Assembly (NCBI GenBank): GCA_038240855.1
Contig: JBBRGI010000109.1
Span: 1-10,686, forward strand
Source: JAAFHB01 sp038240855
GTDB taxonomy: Bacteria; Bacteroidota; Bacteroidia; Bacteroidales; Prolixibacteraceae
Direction of reading: 5' to 3'
Length of the DNA: 10,686 bases
The notes below the pieces were generated by a model that saw nothing but the letters and a program-made list of their open reading frames with translations, did not search any database and was not told the origin of the DNA. The number at the start of each line of letters is the position of its first letter. The stretch's first letter is position 1. Made by a program: the position numbers and the translations under genes. Shown piece after piece: positions 1-6,317 of this stretch.

Positions 1-747
1 ATGCCGATACGGTATGTTCCAAAGGACTGCAAGGTAGGCGATTATGTCGATATCTTTCTGTATCTTGACTCTGAAGACAGGCCTGTGGCAACAACCGAAA
101 AACCGTATGCCCTGGTGGGTGAATTCACGATGCTCAGGGTACAATCGGTCAATAAAATTGGCACTTTTCTGGACTGGGGCATTATGAAGGACCTGCTTTG
201 CCCGTTTCGTGAACAAAAGGTGACCATGACTGAGGGGCGCTCTTATCTGGTTTATATCTATGTTGACGAGGAGACCCGGAGGATTGTTGCTTCAGCCAAA
301 TTGAACAAATTTCTGAATAATACTCTTCCTGAATATGTTATTGGCCAGGAGGTTGATCTGATTATTGAAAGTGAAACGGACCTTGGTTACAAGGCGATTG
401 TGAATAATCAGCATTGGGGAATTCTCTATGAAAATGAGGTGTTTGAACAACTCGAAAAGGGACTTGCCATCAAAGGTTATATTAAAAAAATCAGAACAGA
501 TAACAAGATTGATCTTTCCTTGCAGCCATTAGGATACGAAAAGGTCGATCCGATAGCCCAGATGATAATTGATCAGCTTAAAAAAGAGGGTGGATTTATT
601 GCTGTTTCTGATAAAAGTGAAGCTGAAAAGGTTTACAGCGTTTTCGGTATCAGTAAAAAAACATTCAAACAAGCCATTGGGGCATTATATAAGAAACGGG
701 TAATAACAATCAGCCCCGAGGGAATCCGGTTGATAGCTGAAAGTTGA
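1..747 (+). CDS. cvfB: CvfB/YitL-type S1 RNA-binding protein (5' truncated by window edge)
   Basis: Likely a cytoplasmic RNA-binding regulator of the CvfB family, which has consecutive S1-type OB folds and a C-terminal winged helix. The visible 248 residues contain the tail of a first S1 domain (about 1-35, with the typical RYVPKDCKVGDYVDIF and ATTEKPYA stretches), a second S1 domain (about 42-105, with GTFLDWGIMKDLL), a third S1-like domain (about 114-175) and a winged-helix-like end (about 185-245, with FGISKKTFKQAIGALYKK). Family members are roughly 275-290 residues and have about 30 residues before the RYVP stretch. The ATG at base 1 is therefore probably an internal Met and the true start lies upstream of the window. 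The gene stops with TGA at 745-747. I see no hairpin terminator behind it. The family assignment comes from domain order and recalled family motifs. Confidence 0.85.
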   Translation: MPIRYVPKDCKVGDYVDIFLYLDSEDRPVATTEKPYALVGEFTMLRVQSVNKIGTFLDWGIMKDLLCPFREQKVTMTEGRSYLVYIYVDEETRRIVASAKLNKFLNNTLPEYVIGQEVDLIIESETDLGYKAIVNNQHWGILYENEVFEQLEKGLAIKGYIKKIRTDNKIDLSLQPLGYEKVDPIAQMIIDQLKKEGGFIAVSDKSEAEKVYSVFGISKKTFKQAIGALYKKRVITISPEGIRLIAES

Positions 748-841
748 ATACGCTTCTAATTATTTTTTACAAAATTTTTATAATCTCATTAAACCAATTA
801 TTAGTTCTTTAGTCCAACGCATGAATTTAAAATTTATGATT

Positions 842-1228
842 ATGAAAAAATTACTATTGATTGTTGTGGTGTTGGTTTTTTCGATGGGTATAAGTATGGC
901 TCAGCAAAGAGGTGGTGATCCTGCTGCCAGACTTAAAGCAGATATTGATGGTCTTACTACCGAATTGACGCTGACAAAAGATCAGGTTGCAAAGGTAACT
1001 CCAATTCTTACCGATGCACAGAAAAAACAGGCTGAAGCATTTGCAAAAATGCGCGAAGGCGGAGCTGATGTTGACCGTGCAAAAATGGGTGAAGAGAGAG
1101 CTAAAATGAATGCCGAAACTGACAAAAAATTAAAGGCTGTTATAACCGCAGCCCAAGGTGTTAAACTTGATGCTTATCGCAAAAAACAAGCAGAAGAACG
1201 TGCCAAAAGAATGCAAAACAGGCAATAA
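842..1228 (+). CDS. small exported LTxxQ (Spy/CpxP-like) protein
   Basis: A small periplasmic, charged, mostly helical protein. I chose the ATG at 842 because it gives a compact signal peptide (MKKLLLIVVVLVFSMGISMA, cleaved before QQR). The in-frame ATG at 821 would only add seven residues ahead of it. The mature part is about 108 residues, rich in Lys, Ala, Glu and Gln. It carries the LTxxQ signature (LTKDQ, residues 44-48 from this start) followed by amphipathic helices with many Lys, Arg and Met residues, ending in EERAKRMQNRQ. Spy/CpxP relatives are periplasmic chaperones or stress-signalling adaptors, but in Bacteroidota such short proteins are mostly uncharacterised, so I infer only a periplasmic helical-hairpin protein. 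It appears monocistronic: a strong terminator follows 26 bases after the stop. Confidence 0.75.
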   Translation: MKKLLLIVVVLVFSMGISMAQQRGGDPAARLKADIDGLTTELTLTKDQVAKVTPILTDAQKKQAEAFAKMREGGADVDRAKMGEERAKMNAETDKKLKAVITAAQGVKLDAYRKKQAEERAKRMQNRQ

Positions 1229-1254
1229 ATTTTTTGCTTTAGAAGAAAGATTTT

Positions 1255-1297
1255 AACAAGGGTCAAAGGTGATTTTCACTTTTGACCCTTGTTTTTT
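1255..1297 (+). terminator. strong intrinsic terminator
   Basis: An 18-bp stem (1255-1272 with 1276-1293; one G-U pair, otherwise perfect) closes over a 3-base TTT loop. A run of six T overlaps its end (1292-1297), with more T-rich sequence after it. It sits 26 bases behind the LTxxQ gene and should end that transcript before the fasciclin gene. Confidence 0.93.
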
Positions 1298-1488
1298 GCT
1301 TTTTATTAATTACTGTATTTTTAGACTTTGAGAAAGGTTAAGTCATTATAATTGAAGTTTAAAGTGTTTAATTGTTTATAGAAAATATTAAACAAAAATG
1401 TTAAAAATTACTTTTATTTATTAATATACAGAACATTGTGCATGTATCGTTGTTTTAGTAATAGTATTAATTTAAAAGTCAATTAACG

Positions 1489-2004
1489 ATGAAAAGTACA
1501 TTTTTAAAATCAGTTATTGTTTTAGTTCTTGCAGTTGCATCCATAAATGCAAATGCGCAAGGCGATATTATTAGTGTTGCGGCCGGTTCGAAAGATCATA
1601 CAACTTTAGTGGCTGCGATCAAAGCTGCCGATCTTGTAATTACCCTCCAGGGTAAAGGCCCGTTTACCGTTTTCGCCCCGACAAATGCTGCATTCAATAA
1701 ATTGCCGGCCGGTACTGTTGAAAACCTTCTGAAACCTGAAAACAAGGCAGCCCTTGCTTCCATTTTGACTTATCATGTGGTAGCGGGAAAACTGGATGCG
1801 GAAGCAGTTCTGGCTGCGATTGAGAAAGGAAACGGCAAAGTTGTTTTGACTACTGTGAACGGAGGTAAACTTACAGCTTCGCTCAGCGGAAAAAAAGTTG
1901 TCCTGTCTGACGAAAAAGGAGGTGTTGCAACTGTTACTGCAACCGACTTAGAGGCGTCGAATGGGGTTGTTCATGTGATCGATACCGTTGTCATGCCAAA
2001 GTAA
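1489..2004 (+). CDS. secreted single-domain fasciclin (FAS1) protein
   Basis: A 171-residue exported protein made of a signal peptide and one FAS1 domain. The signal peptide covers residues 1-23 and ends in NANA before Gln24. The domain shows the FAS1 hallmarks: the H1 box FTVFAPTNAAF (59-69), followed by LPAGTVENLL; the central YH motif (95-96, in LTYHVVAGK); and the H2 box NGVVHVIDTVVMP (158-170) ending one residue before the C-terminus. FAS1 domains generally mediate adhesion or matrix and protein contacts; some bacterial single-domain secreted forms resemble mycobacterial MPB70. The exact role here is unknown. No lipobox Cys or membrane anchor is visible, so it should be periplasmic or released. 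It has its own terminator and lies 260 bp from the previous gene, so it is probably a single-gene unit. Confidence 0.92.
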   Translation: MKSTFLKSVIVLVLAVASINANAQGDIISVAAGSKDHTTLVAAIKAADLVITLQGKGPFTVFAPTNAAFNKLPAGTVENLLKPENKAALASILTYHVVAGKLDAEAVLAAIEKGNGKVVLTTVNGGKLTASLSGKKVVLSDEKGGVATVTATDLEASNGVVHVIDTVVMPK

Positions 2005-2026
2005 TCCTGTATTAATTCAAATTGTG

Positions 2027-2058
2027 AACCGGAGTTGATTAACCAGCTCCGGTTTTTT
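2027..2058 (+). terminator. intrinsic terminator after the fasciclin gene
   Basis: An 11-bp GC-rich stem (2027-2037 with 2044-2054, one G-U pair) with a 6-base loop is followed by a T run (2053-2058). It starts 22 bases after the stop codon at 2002-2004. Confidence 0.9.
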
Positions 2059-2060
2059 GT

Positions 2061-2326
2061 AAATACACTTTAATATTTAAAATAAGATTTTTTATTGATT
2101 CTGATCACAACAAATTATTAATCCTCCTGTTATCATTCTAATGTATTGAATCAGTAATTTTAATCAATTAATTGGTTGTATTTGCTCCATGAAAAAATAT
2201 TCAGGTTTTTGAATCAATTTGTTTGGAATTGTTTCTAAATTTATTCTATTCGTGTCAAACCGGCAGATTTTTTATTCTAATCTATCAATTTTGTAAGTGT
2301 CTGATTTACACATGTTTTTTATCATA
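2061..2326. other. AT-rich intergenic stretch with no recognisable gene
   Basis: The stretch between the fasciclin terminator and the ptb promoter candidate is very AT-rich and has stops in all frames. I found no tRNA-like fold, no convincing small protein and no long inverted repeat. It may simply be upstream regulatory DNA for ptb-buk. An open frame on the minus strand (2306-2596) mostly overlaps ptb and looks like a shadow. Confidence 0.6.
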
Positions 2327-2355
2327 TTTCCGGGACGTTTCATAAATTACTTTTG
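2327..2355 (+). promoter_or_regulatory. candidate Bacteroidota-type promoter for ptb-buk
   Basis: TACTTTTG at 2348-2355 is an exact match to the Bacteroidota primary sigma -7 consensus TAnnTTTG. A TTTC at 2327-2330 could serve as an imperfect -33 element (consensus TTTG), although the 17-nt gap is slightly short. The implied start is near 2362, leaving a leader of about 20 nt before the ATG at 2385. Confidence 0.4.
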
Positions 2356-2384
2356 TAATATTGCATACTCCAAAATCTATAAAA

Positions 2385-3296
2385 ATGGCTATTCGAAAAC
2401 TGACACAACTGTTTGATCGACCTGTAGGGCAAGAATTTAAAACCTTGATAGTGGTATGCGCCAACGATTTACACTCCATCGCCGCAGCAAGTGAGGCAGT
2501 GGATCGCAACCTGGTAAATGCAGTACTTATTGGGGATAAGGCTTTAATAGATATTTTCTGTGAGGAATCCGGGATAGATAGTAATCGGTTTACCATTATT
2601 CATCAACCCGTTGAAGAACTTGCCCTCCGACTGGCAACCGATATGATTAACCGCAATGAAGGTGATATTCTTATGAAGGGTTTAATCAGTACTGAGAAGT
2701 TGATGCGGGCAATTCTTAACAAGGAGAAGGGGATTACAGATCCGGGGAAGGTGGTCAGTCATGTGACAATCGTTGAAAATGCAAATTATCATAAATTATT
2801 GATAGCAGGTGATGTGGCTGTGATACCATTGCCCGATTTGAATCAGAAGATTCAGATTATTAATTATTTCGTTGAAGTTGCCACCTGTTTGGGGATTAAC
2901 CTTCCAAAAATTGCGGTTATTGCTCCGAGCGAACAGGTTATGCCGTCAATTCCCTCCTCTGTTGAAGCGGCATTATTGGCAAAAATGAATGATCGGGGTC
3001 AGATTAAGGGGTGTATAGTTGATGGTCCGCTTGCGTTGGATGTTGCGCTTGACAGTGAAGCCGCTGCGCTTAAAGGACTAAACTCATCGGTTGCTGGCGA
3101 TGCTGACTGCCTGTTGTTTCCTAACCTGGAAGCAGGAAATGTATTTTATAAGGTTAATACAAAGCTGGCTCTTTCAGAATCGGCAGCTATTATGGTTGGC
3201 GCAAGAGTCCCGGTGGTTCTGGCATCACGAGGTGACAGCACCCGTGTCAAATTGCTTTCTATTGCATTAGCTGTGCTGATGGCACGTAAATCTTAA
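2385..3296 (+). CDS. ptb: phosphate butyryltransferase
   Basis: Cytoplasmic enzyme of the phosphate acetyl/butyryltransferase family (PTA_PTB fold, EC 2.3.1.19 type). It transfers butyryl (or a similar short or branched acyl group) from CoA to phosphate, giving butyryl phosphate for the kinase encoded next. The 303-residue length from ATG 2385 fits Ptb. A longer frame from TTG at 2361 is open but adds only eight unlikely residues and would overlap the predicted transcript start. Visible family features are the N-terminal VVCANDLHSIAAASEAVDR stretch, the KGLIST segment (98-103), the SHVTIVE strand, and the C-terminal Gly/Ala-rich region ending in SIALAVLMARKS. It forms an operon with buk 40 bases downstream; this pairing strongly favours Ptb over acetate-type Pta. 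The preferred acyl chain (butyryl, isobutyryl or other) cannot be read from the sequence. Confidence 0.9.
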   Translation: MAIRKLTQLFDRPVGQEFKTLIVVCANDLHSIAAASEAVDRNLVNAVLIGDKALIDIFCEESGIDSNRFTIIHQPVEELALRLATDMINRNEGDILMKGLISTEKLMRAILNKEKGITDPGKVVSHVTIVENANYHKLLIAGDVAVIPLPDLNQKIQIINYFVEVATCLGINLPKIAVIAPSEQVMPSIPSSVEAALLAKMNDRGQIKGCIVDGPLALDVALDSEAAALKGLNSSVAGDADCLLFPNLEAGNVFYKVNTKLALSESAAIMVGARVPVVLASRGDSTRVKLLSIALAVLMARKS

Positions 3297-3322
3297 ATTC
3301 CAAATCTTAAATCTCAAATCCC
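3288..3322 (+). repeat. five tandem AT-rich 7-nt units across the ptb stop codon
   Basis: Five consecutive heptamers of the form AAATYYY: AAATCTT, AAATTCC, AAATCTT, AAATCTC and AAATCCC. They begin inside the last two sense codons of ptb, cover its TAA (3294-3296) and extend into the spacer before buk. The following bases, to 3336, remain A/T-rich but lose the period. The function is unknown. Confidence 0.75.
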
Positions 3323-3336
3323 AAAAATCATAAATT

Positions 3337-4425
3337 ATGAAGTACACCCGAATTCTGGTTATCAATCCCGGATCAACATCAACTAAGATTGCCATTTATG
3401 ACAATACCGTGTGTTCGTTGTTGAAAACCCTGCACCATTCAATGGCCGATCTGGCCCCGTATAAAACGATCAGCCAACAGTTTGAATTTAGAAAAGGGGT
3501 GATATTGAGTGAATTGGAACATGATCGCATTGATATTGAATCAATCAATATTGTTATTGGCAGGGGAGGTTTAACCTATCCACTCAAATCGGGAGTCTAT
3601 TTTATTAATGACCTGATGGTTGAGCATTGTCTCAAAGGGGTAATGGGAGAACATGCTTCGAATCTTGGTTCATTAATAGCCTATGAGATAGCGCATATGC
3701 ATCCCGGAACCATGGCTCTGATTGCTGATCCCGTTGTAACGGATGAAATGGATGATATTGCAAGAGTTGCCGGGCATCCCTTGTTTAAAAGAGTGTCGAT
3801 ATTCCATGCGTTAAATCAGAAAGCTGTCGCACGTCAGCACGCTTCTAAAATAGGCAAGCGATATGAGGAACTTGATCTGATCGTTGTTCATCTTGGAGGA
3901 GGAATTACAATAGGTGCTCATCATAATGGCCGGGTGATTGATGTGAATAACGGGCTTGACGGTGAGGGACCGTTTTCACCCGAACGTAGTGGTTCGTTAC
4001 CCGTTGGAGCATTAATCTCACTGTGCTTCAGCGGAAAATATTCACAGGAAGAAATCAACTCAATGGTATCGGGCCAGGGTGGTCTTGTGGCTTACCTGGG
4101 GACCAATGATGCCCGCGAAGTGGAGATTGCAGTAAACCATGGAGATCAGAAAGCGGCCTTTTACCTCGAAGCAATGGCTTACCAGATCTCCAAATCAATT
4201 GGTGAAATGGCGACGGTACTAAAAGGAAAAATTGACGGAATATTAATAACAGGTGGAATAGCATACGACCGTCGGCTTATGGCCCAGATTCGTGAGAGGG
4301 TTGAGTTTATTGCACCGGTGTCGGTCTATCCCGGCCAGGATGAATTAAAATCATTGGCAATGAATGCGCTGATGGTAGCCAGGGGTGAAGTTGAAGCATC
4401 TGTGTATGATAAAACCGGGATTTAG
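3337..4425 (+). CDS. buk: butyrate kinase
   Basis: Cytoplasmic acyl kinase (EC 2.7.2.7, ASKHA/acetokinase superfamily) that converts butyryl phosphate and ADP to butyrate and ATP. It is the last, energy-yielding step of the Ptb-Buk route. At 362 residues it has the normal length. Motifs in order are the N-terminal phosphate loop VINPGSTSTKIAIY (8-21), GRGGLTYPLKSG (75-86), the phosphate/metal-binding strand HLGGGITIGAHHNG (185-198), the butyrate-kinase signature DGEGPFSPERSG (208-219) and the adenosine-binding ITGGIAYD (304-311). These separate it from the longer acetate kinases. It follows ptb with a 40-base repeat-containing spacer and is probably translated from the same mRNA. Other butyrate-pathway genes (thl, hbd, crt, bcd) are not in the window, so use of branched-chain acyl-CoAs remains possible. 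Confidence 0.95.
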   Translation: MKYTRILVINPGSTSTKIAIYDNTVCSLLKTLHHSMADLAPYKTISQQFEFRKGVILSELEHDRIDIESINIVIGRGGLTYPLKSGVYFINDLMVEHCLKGVMGEHASNLGSLIAYEIAHMHPGTMALIADPVVTDEMDDIARVAGHPLFKRVSIFHALNQKAVARQHASKIGKRYEELDLIVVHLGGGITIGAHHNGRVIDVNNGLDGEGPFSPERSGSLPVGALISLCFSGKYSQEEINSMVSGQGGLVAYLGTNDAREVEIAVNHGDQKAAFYLEAMAYQISKSIGEMATVLKGKIDGILITGGIAYDRRLMAQIRERVEFIAPVSVYPGQDELKSLAMNALMVARGEVEASVYDKTGI

Positions 4426-4506
4426 CCGATGATTATCTCTTGCAACCATTGTATTCACAGAATTTTCAAGTCAATTTAACCGGTAATAAAAATTTTCCTG
4501 AAAAGA

Positions 4507-4537
4507 ATTGTAAGTTAACTTTGAACCCTTACATTTG
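4507..4537 (+). promoter_or_regulatory. candidate promoter for the CE15 gene
   Basis: TACATTTG at 4530-4537 matches the Bacteroidota -7 consensus TAnnTTTG exactly. ATTG at 4507-4510, 19 nt upstream, is one base off the TTTG -33 element. A start near 4544 would give a leader of about 17 nt before ATG 4561. A second exact -7 match, TAACTTTG at 4516-4523, overlaps it and could be an alternative start. Confidence 0.5.
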
Positions 4538-4560
4538 AGCTGAAATAAAACCTCCAAACG

Positions 4561-5817
4561 ATGTATAAAATAGTTGGCTTTCTGCTTTTTCTGGCGATTC
4601 CTGTGTTATTAAATGCTCAACGACCGGGTACAGTTACCGATGAAACAAAGGTTCCGGTATACACATTACCCGATCCGCTTGTTTTCAATGACGGTTCAAC
4701 TGTAAATAATAAAAAAGACTGGAACAAGCGGAGGAGTGAAATCTACCATATTTTTGAAAAGGAAGTTTATGGAATAACTCCCGGGTGGAAAGGGGGCATG
4801 AAATCATCCATTGTTTCGGATAAAGAAAATGCACTCGATGGATTGGCGAAACGGAAAGAGGTACGTCTGGATCTTATAAATGGTGATCGCCGGATTTCGG
4901 TAATGGTGTTGATCTATTTACCTCAAAATTCAAAAAATGCTCCTGTTTTCCTGAGTTATAATTTTAAAGGTAACCATTCAACAACCACCGAACCCGATGT
5001 GCAGATTCCGGATTCGTGGGTGGCCAATAATGCGGCATCGGGAATAACCAATAACCGTTCAAACGAAGCCGGAAGGGGAGAATCCGTTTCTTTGTGGCCA
5101 ATGAAGGAGATTGTTTCACAGGGATTCGGTGTGGCAACAGTATACTATGGCGATGTTGATCCTGATTTTGATGATGGGTTTGCAAACGGCGTTCACCAGC
5201 TTTTTAATTCAAAAAGAGACAGTAGCTCATGGGGATCAATCGCAGGATGGGCCTGGGGCCTTTCCCGTGTGATGGATTATATCGAAACTGATAAAGATAT
5301 TGATGCAAAAAAAGTGATCGTAATGGGTCATTCACGATTGGGGAAGGCTGCTCTCTGGGCAGGCGCTTCCGATCAGCGTTTTGCAATGACTGTATCCAAT
5401 AATTCGGGATGTGGCGGTGCCGCAATTTCAAGAAGAAAATTTGGAGAAACTGTCGGAGTCATAAATACTTCATTTCCGCACTGGTTTTGCGATAATTTCA
5501 AAAAATACAACAATAAGGAGGAGATATTGCCGGTAGATCAGCATGAACTTCTTGCACTGATAGCCCCCCGGCCAGTTTATGTGGCCAGTGCTGCCGAGGA
5601 TTTATGGGCCGATCCCAAAGGAGAGTTTTTAACGTGTGTCTATGCCTCACCTGTTTATGAACTACTGGGTAAAAAAGGATTTCCGGCCAAAGATATGCCT
5701 GCCTTAAATCAGCCAGTCACAGGTACCATTGCCTATCATATTCGGCCCGGAAAACATAATGTGACTTTATACGACTGGCAATCATACATGGATTTTGCAA
5801 AACAGTATTTTAAATAA
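4561..5817 (+). CDS. exported carbohydrate esterase family 15 (glucuronoyl methylesterase-like)
   Basis: An alpha/beta hydrolase predicted to cleave ester bonds on (4-O-methyl-)glucuronate, as CE15 enzymes do on glucuronoxylan and lignin-carbohydrate esters. The signal peptide covers residues 1-19 (ending LLNA before Gln20); no lipobox is present, so it is periplasmic or secreted. The nucleophile is Ser258 in the CE15-type elbow GHSRLGKAALW (256-266). The catalytic His is His399 in RPGKHN. NNSGCGGAAISRR (280-292) has Asn where classical members carry the acid. The acidic member is therefore probably in the later loop AEDLWADPKGE (345-355), the alternative position used by several bacterial CE15 enzymes. 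At 418 residues it is a single-domain bacterial form. It precedes a GH-A glycosidase about 500 bp downstream, which suggests a joint role on decorated plant-type glycan. A 4-O-methylglucuronate substrate is inferred from the family. Confidence 0.88.
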   Translation: MYKIVGFLLFLAIPVLLNAQRPGTVTDETKVPVYTLPDPLVFNDGSTVNNKKDWNKRRSEIYHIFEKEVYGITPGWKGGMKSSIVSDKENALDGLAKRKEVRLDLINGDRRISVMVLIYLPQNSKNAPVFLSYNFKGNHSTTTEPDVQIPDSWVANNAASGITNNRSNEAGRGESVSLWPMKEIVSQGFGVATVYYGDVDPDFDDGFANGVHQLFNSKRDSSSWGSIAGWAWGLSRVMDYIETDKDIDAKKVIVMGHSRLGKAALWAGASDQRFAMTVSNNSGCGGAAISRRKFGETVGVINTSFPHWFCDNFKKYNNKEEILPVDQHELLALIAPRPVYVASAAEDLWADPKGEFLTCVYASPVYELLGKKGFPAKDMPALNQPVTGTIAYHIRPGKHNVTLYDWQSYMDFAKQYFK

Positions 5818-5818
5818 G

Positions 5819-6229
5819 CGGAACATTAAAGGCAATATTGATTCTGTACACTCCCTGCTTTTTGCTGATGACAGGAAAGCAGAAGCAGATGTTTGTAAGA
5901 TTATACCGGAAAAACAAAAGGAAAAGGGTTTATTCTGAGTACTGCCTGCTTTGTTGCCACTATTGTTTCGCAACTTATTATCAGCCAAAGCTAATATTAA
6001 AAACAAACCAATGGGCGATAAAAAAATGAAACAGGGTTCAGAGGTAGATTTCTTTGCCAAATTCGGGGAGAAGGAATCGACAAATGTGCAGTTGTCAAAT
6101 GCCTTTTTACTCAAGGGTCTTGGTTTCAAAGGACTTGGTGATTCAGGGAAATCGGACGAAAATCTTCGGAAAGCCGTAGAGTTGTCTGTGAGTAATTTGT
6201 GGGCAAACATTGAACTGCAGAACCTTTAA
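5819..6229 (+). pseudogene. broken frame ending in a TPR-like C-terminus (possible DUF5107-protein remnant)
   Basis: One reading frame runs from 5819 (in fact open from 5765) to TAA at 6227-6229 and is interrupted only by TGA at 5936-5938. The first part has no ATG but reads like a charged helical protein (for example LLFADDRKAEADVCKI). The last part, from ATG 6011 or 6026, contains EVDFFAKFGEKES and a TPR-like hairpin (LKGLGFKGLGD, then ENLRKAVEL, then SNLWANIELQNL). This resembles, from memory, the C-terminal end of the roughly 1000-residue DUF5107/TPR proteins often found near glycan-use genes. A complete gene would be far larger, so I read this as what is left after a deletion. The 3' piece could still be expressed as a small protein of 68-73 residues. 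Stretches around 5940-6005 do not look protein-like. An open minus-strand frame (5782-6210) covers the same DNA, but its translation is a low-complexity Ser/Phe/Leu-rich shadow. Confidence 0.5.
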
Positions 6230-6247
6230 TAAAGGTAATATTTTTTT
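6222..6247 (+). terminator. weak terminator-like hairpin at the end of the remnant
   Basis: A perfect 6-bp stem ACCTTT/AAAGGT (6222-6227 with 6231-6236, AAT loop) overlaps the TAA stop. It is followed after four bases by seven T (6241-6247). Only two GC pairs support it, so activity is doubtful. It may be a relic of the original gene's terminator. Confidence 0.35.
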
Positions 6248-6279
6248 CTGTCGTTCAGTGTTCGTGCCTGACAACAGAA
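6246..6279 (+). other. inverted repeat in the leader of the GH-A gene
   Basis: Outer arms TTCTGT (6246-6251) and ACAGAA (6274-6279) and inner arms TCAG (6255-6258) and CTGA (6268-6271) could form a two-step hairpin with a 9-base loop, starting 72 bases before the GH start codon. No T run follows. It could be an operator or an mRNA leader structure; chance is not excluded. Confidence 0.35.
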
Positions 6280-6317
6280 CAATAATTCTAAATTCAGAAA
6301 TTCTTTAGACAAATCGA

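Noticed and set aside
821..841. Upstream ATG as start of the LTxxQ protein
   Set aside because: It would put seven extra residues, including two more Met, before a perfectly normal MKK signal peptide; 842 is the simpler start.
1445..1452. TATCGTTG as promoter -7 box for the fasciclin gene
   Set aside because: It deviates from TAnnTTTG in the conserved part and has no -33 element at the right distance.
2361..2384. TTG start for ptb
   Set aside because: It lies at the predicted transcription start and adds only eight non-family residues; ATG 2385 fits the family N-terminus.
2306..2596. 96-codon minus-strand frame over the start of ptb
   Set aside because: Antisense shadow of a well-supported gene, with no recognisable protein features.
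5838..6029. 63-codon plus-strand frame after the CE15 gene
   Set aside because: Cys/Tyr/Lys-rich sequence with no signal peptide or motif; it overlaps the remnant's better-supported frame.
5782..6210. 142-codon open frame on the minus strand over the CE15-GH gap
   Set aside because: Its translation is Ser/Phe/Leu-rich without domain pattern, it overlaps the CE15 3' end, and the opposite strand carries the TPR-like sequence; openness is explained as a shadow.
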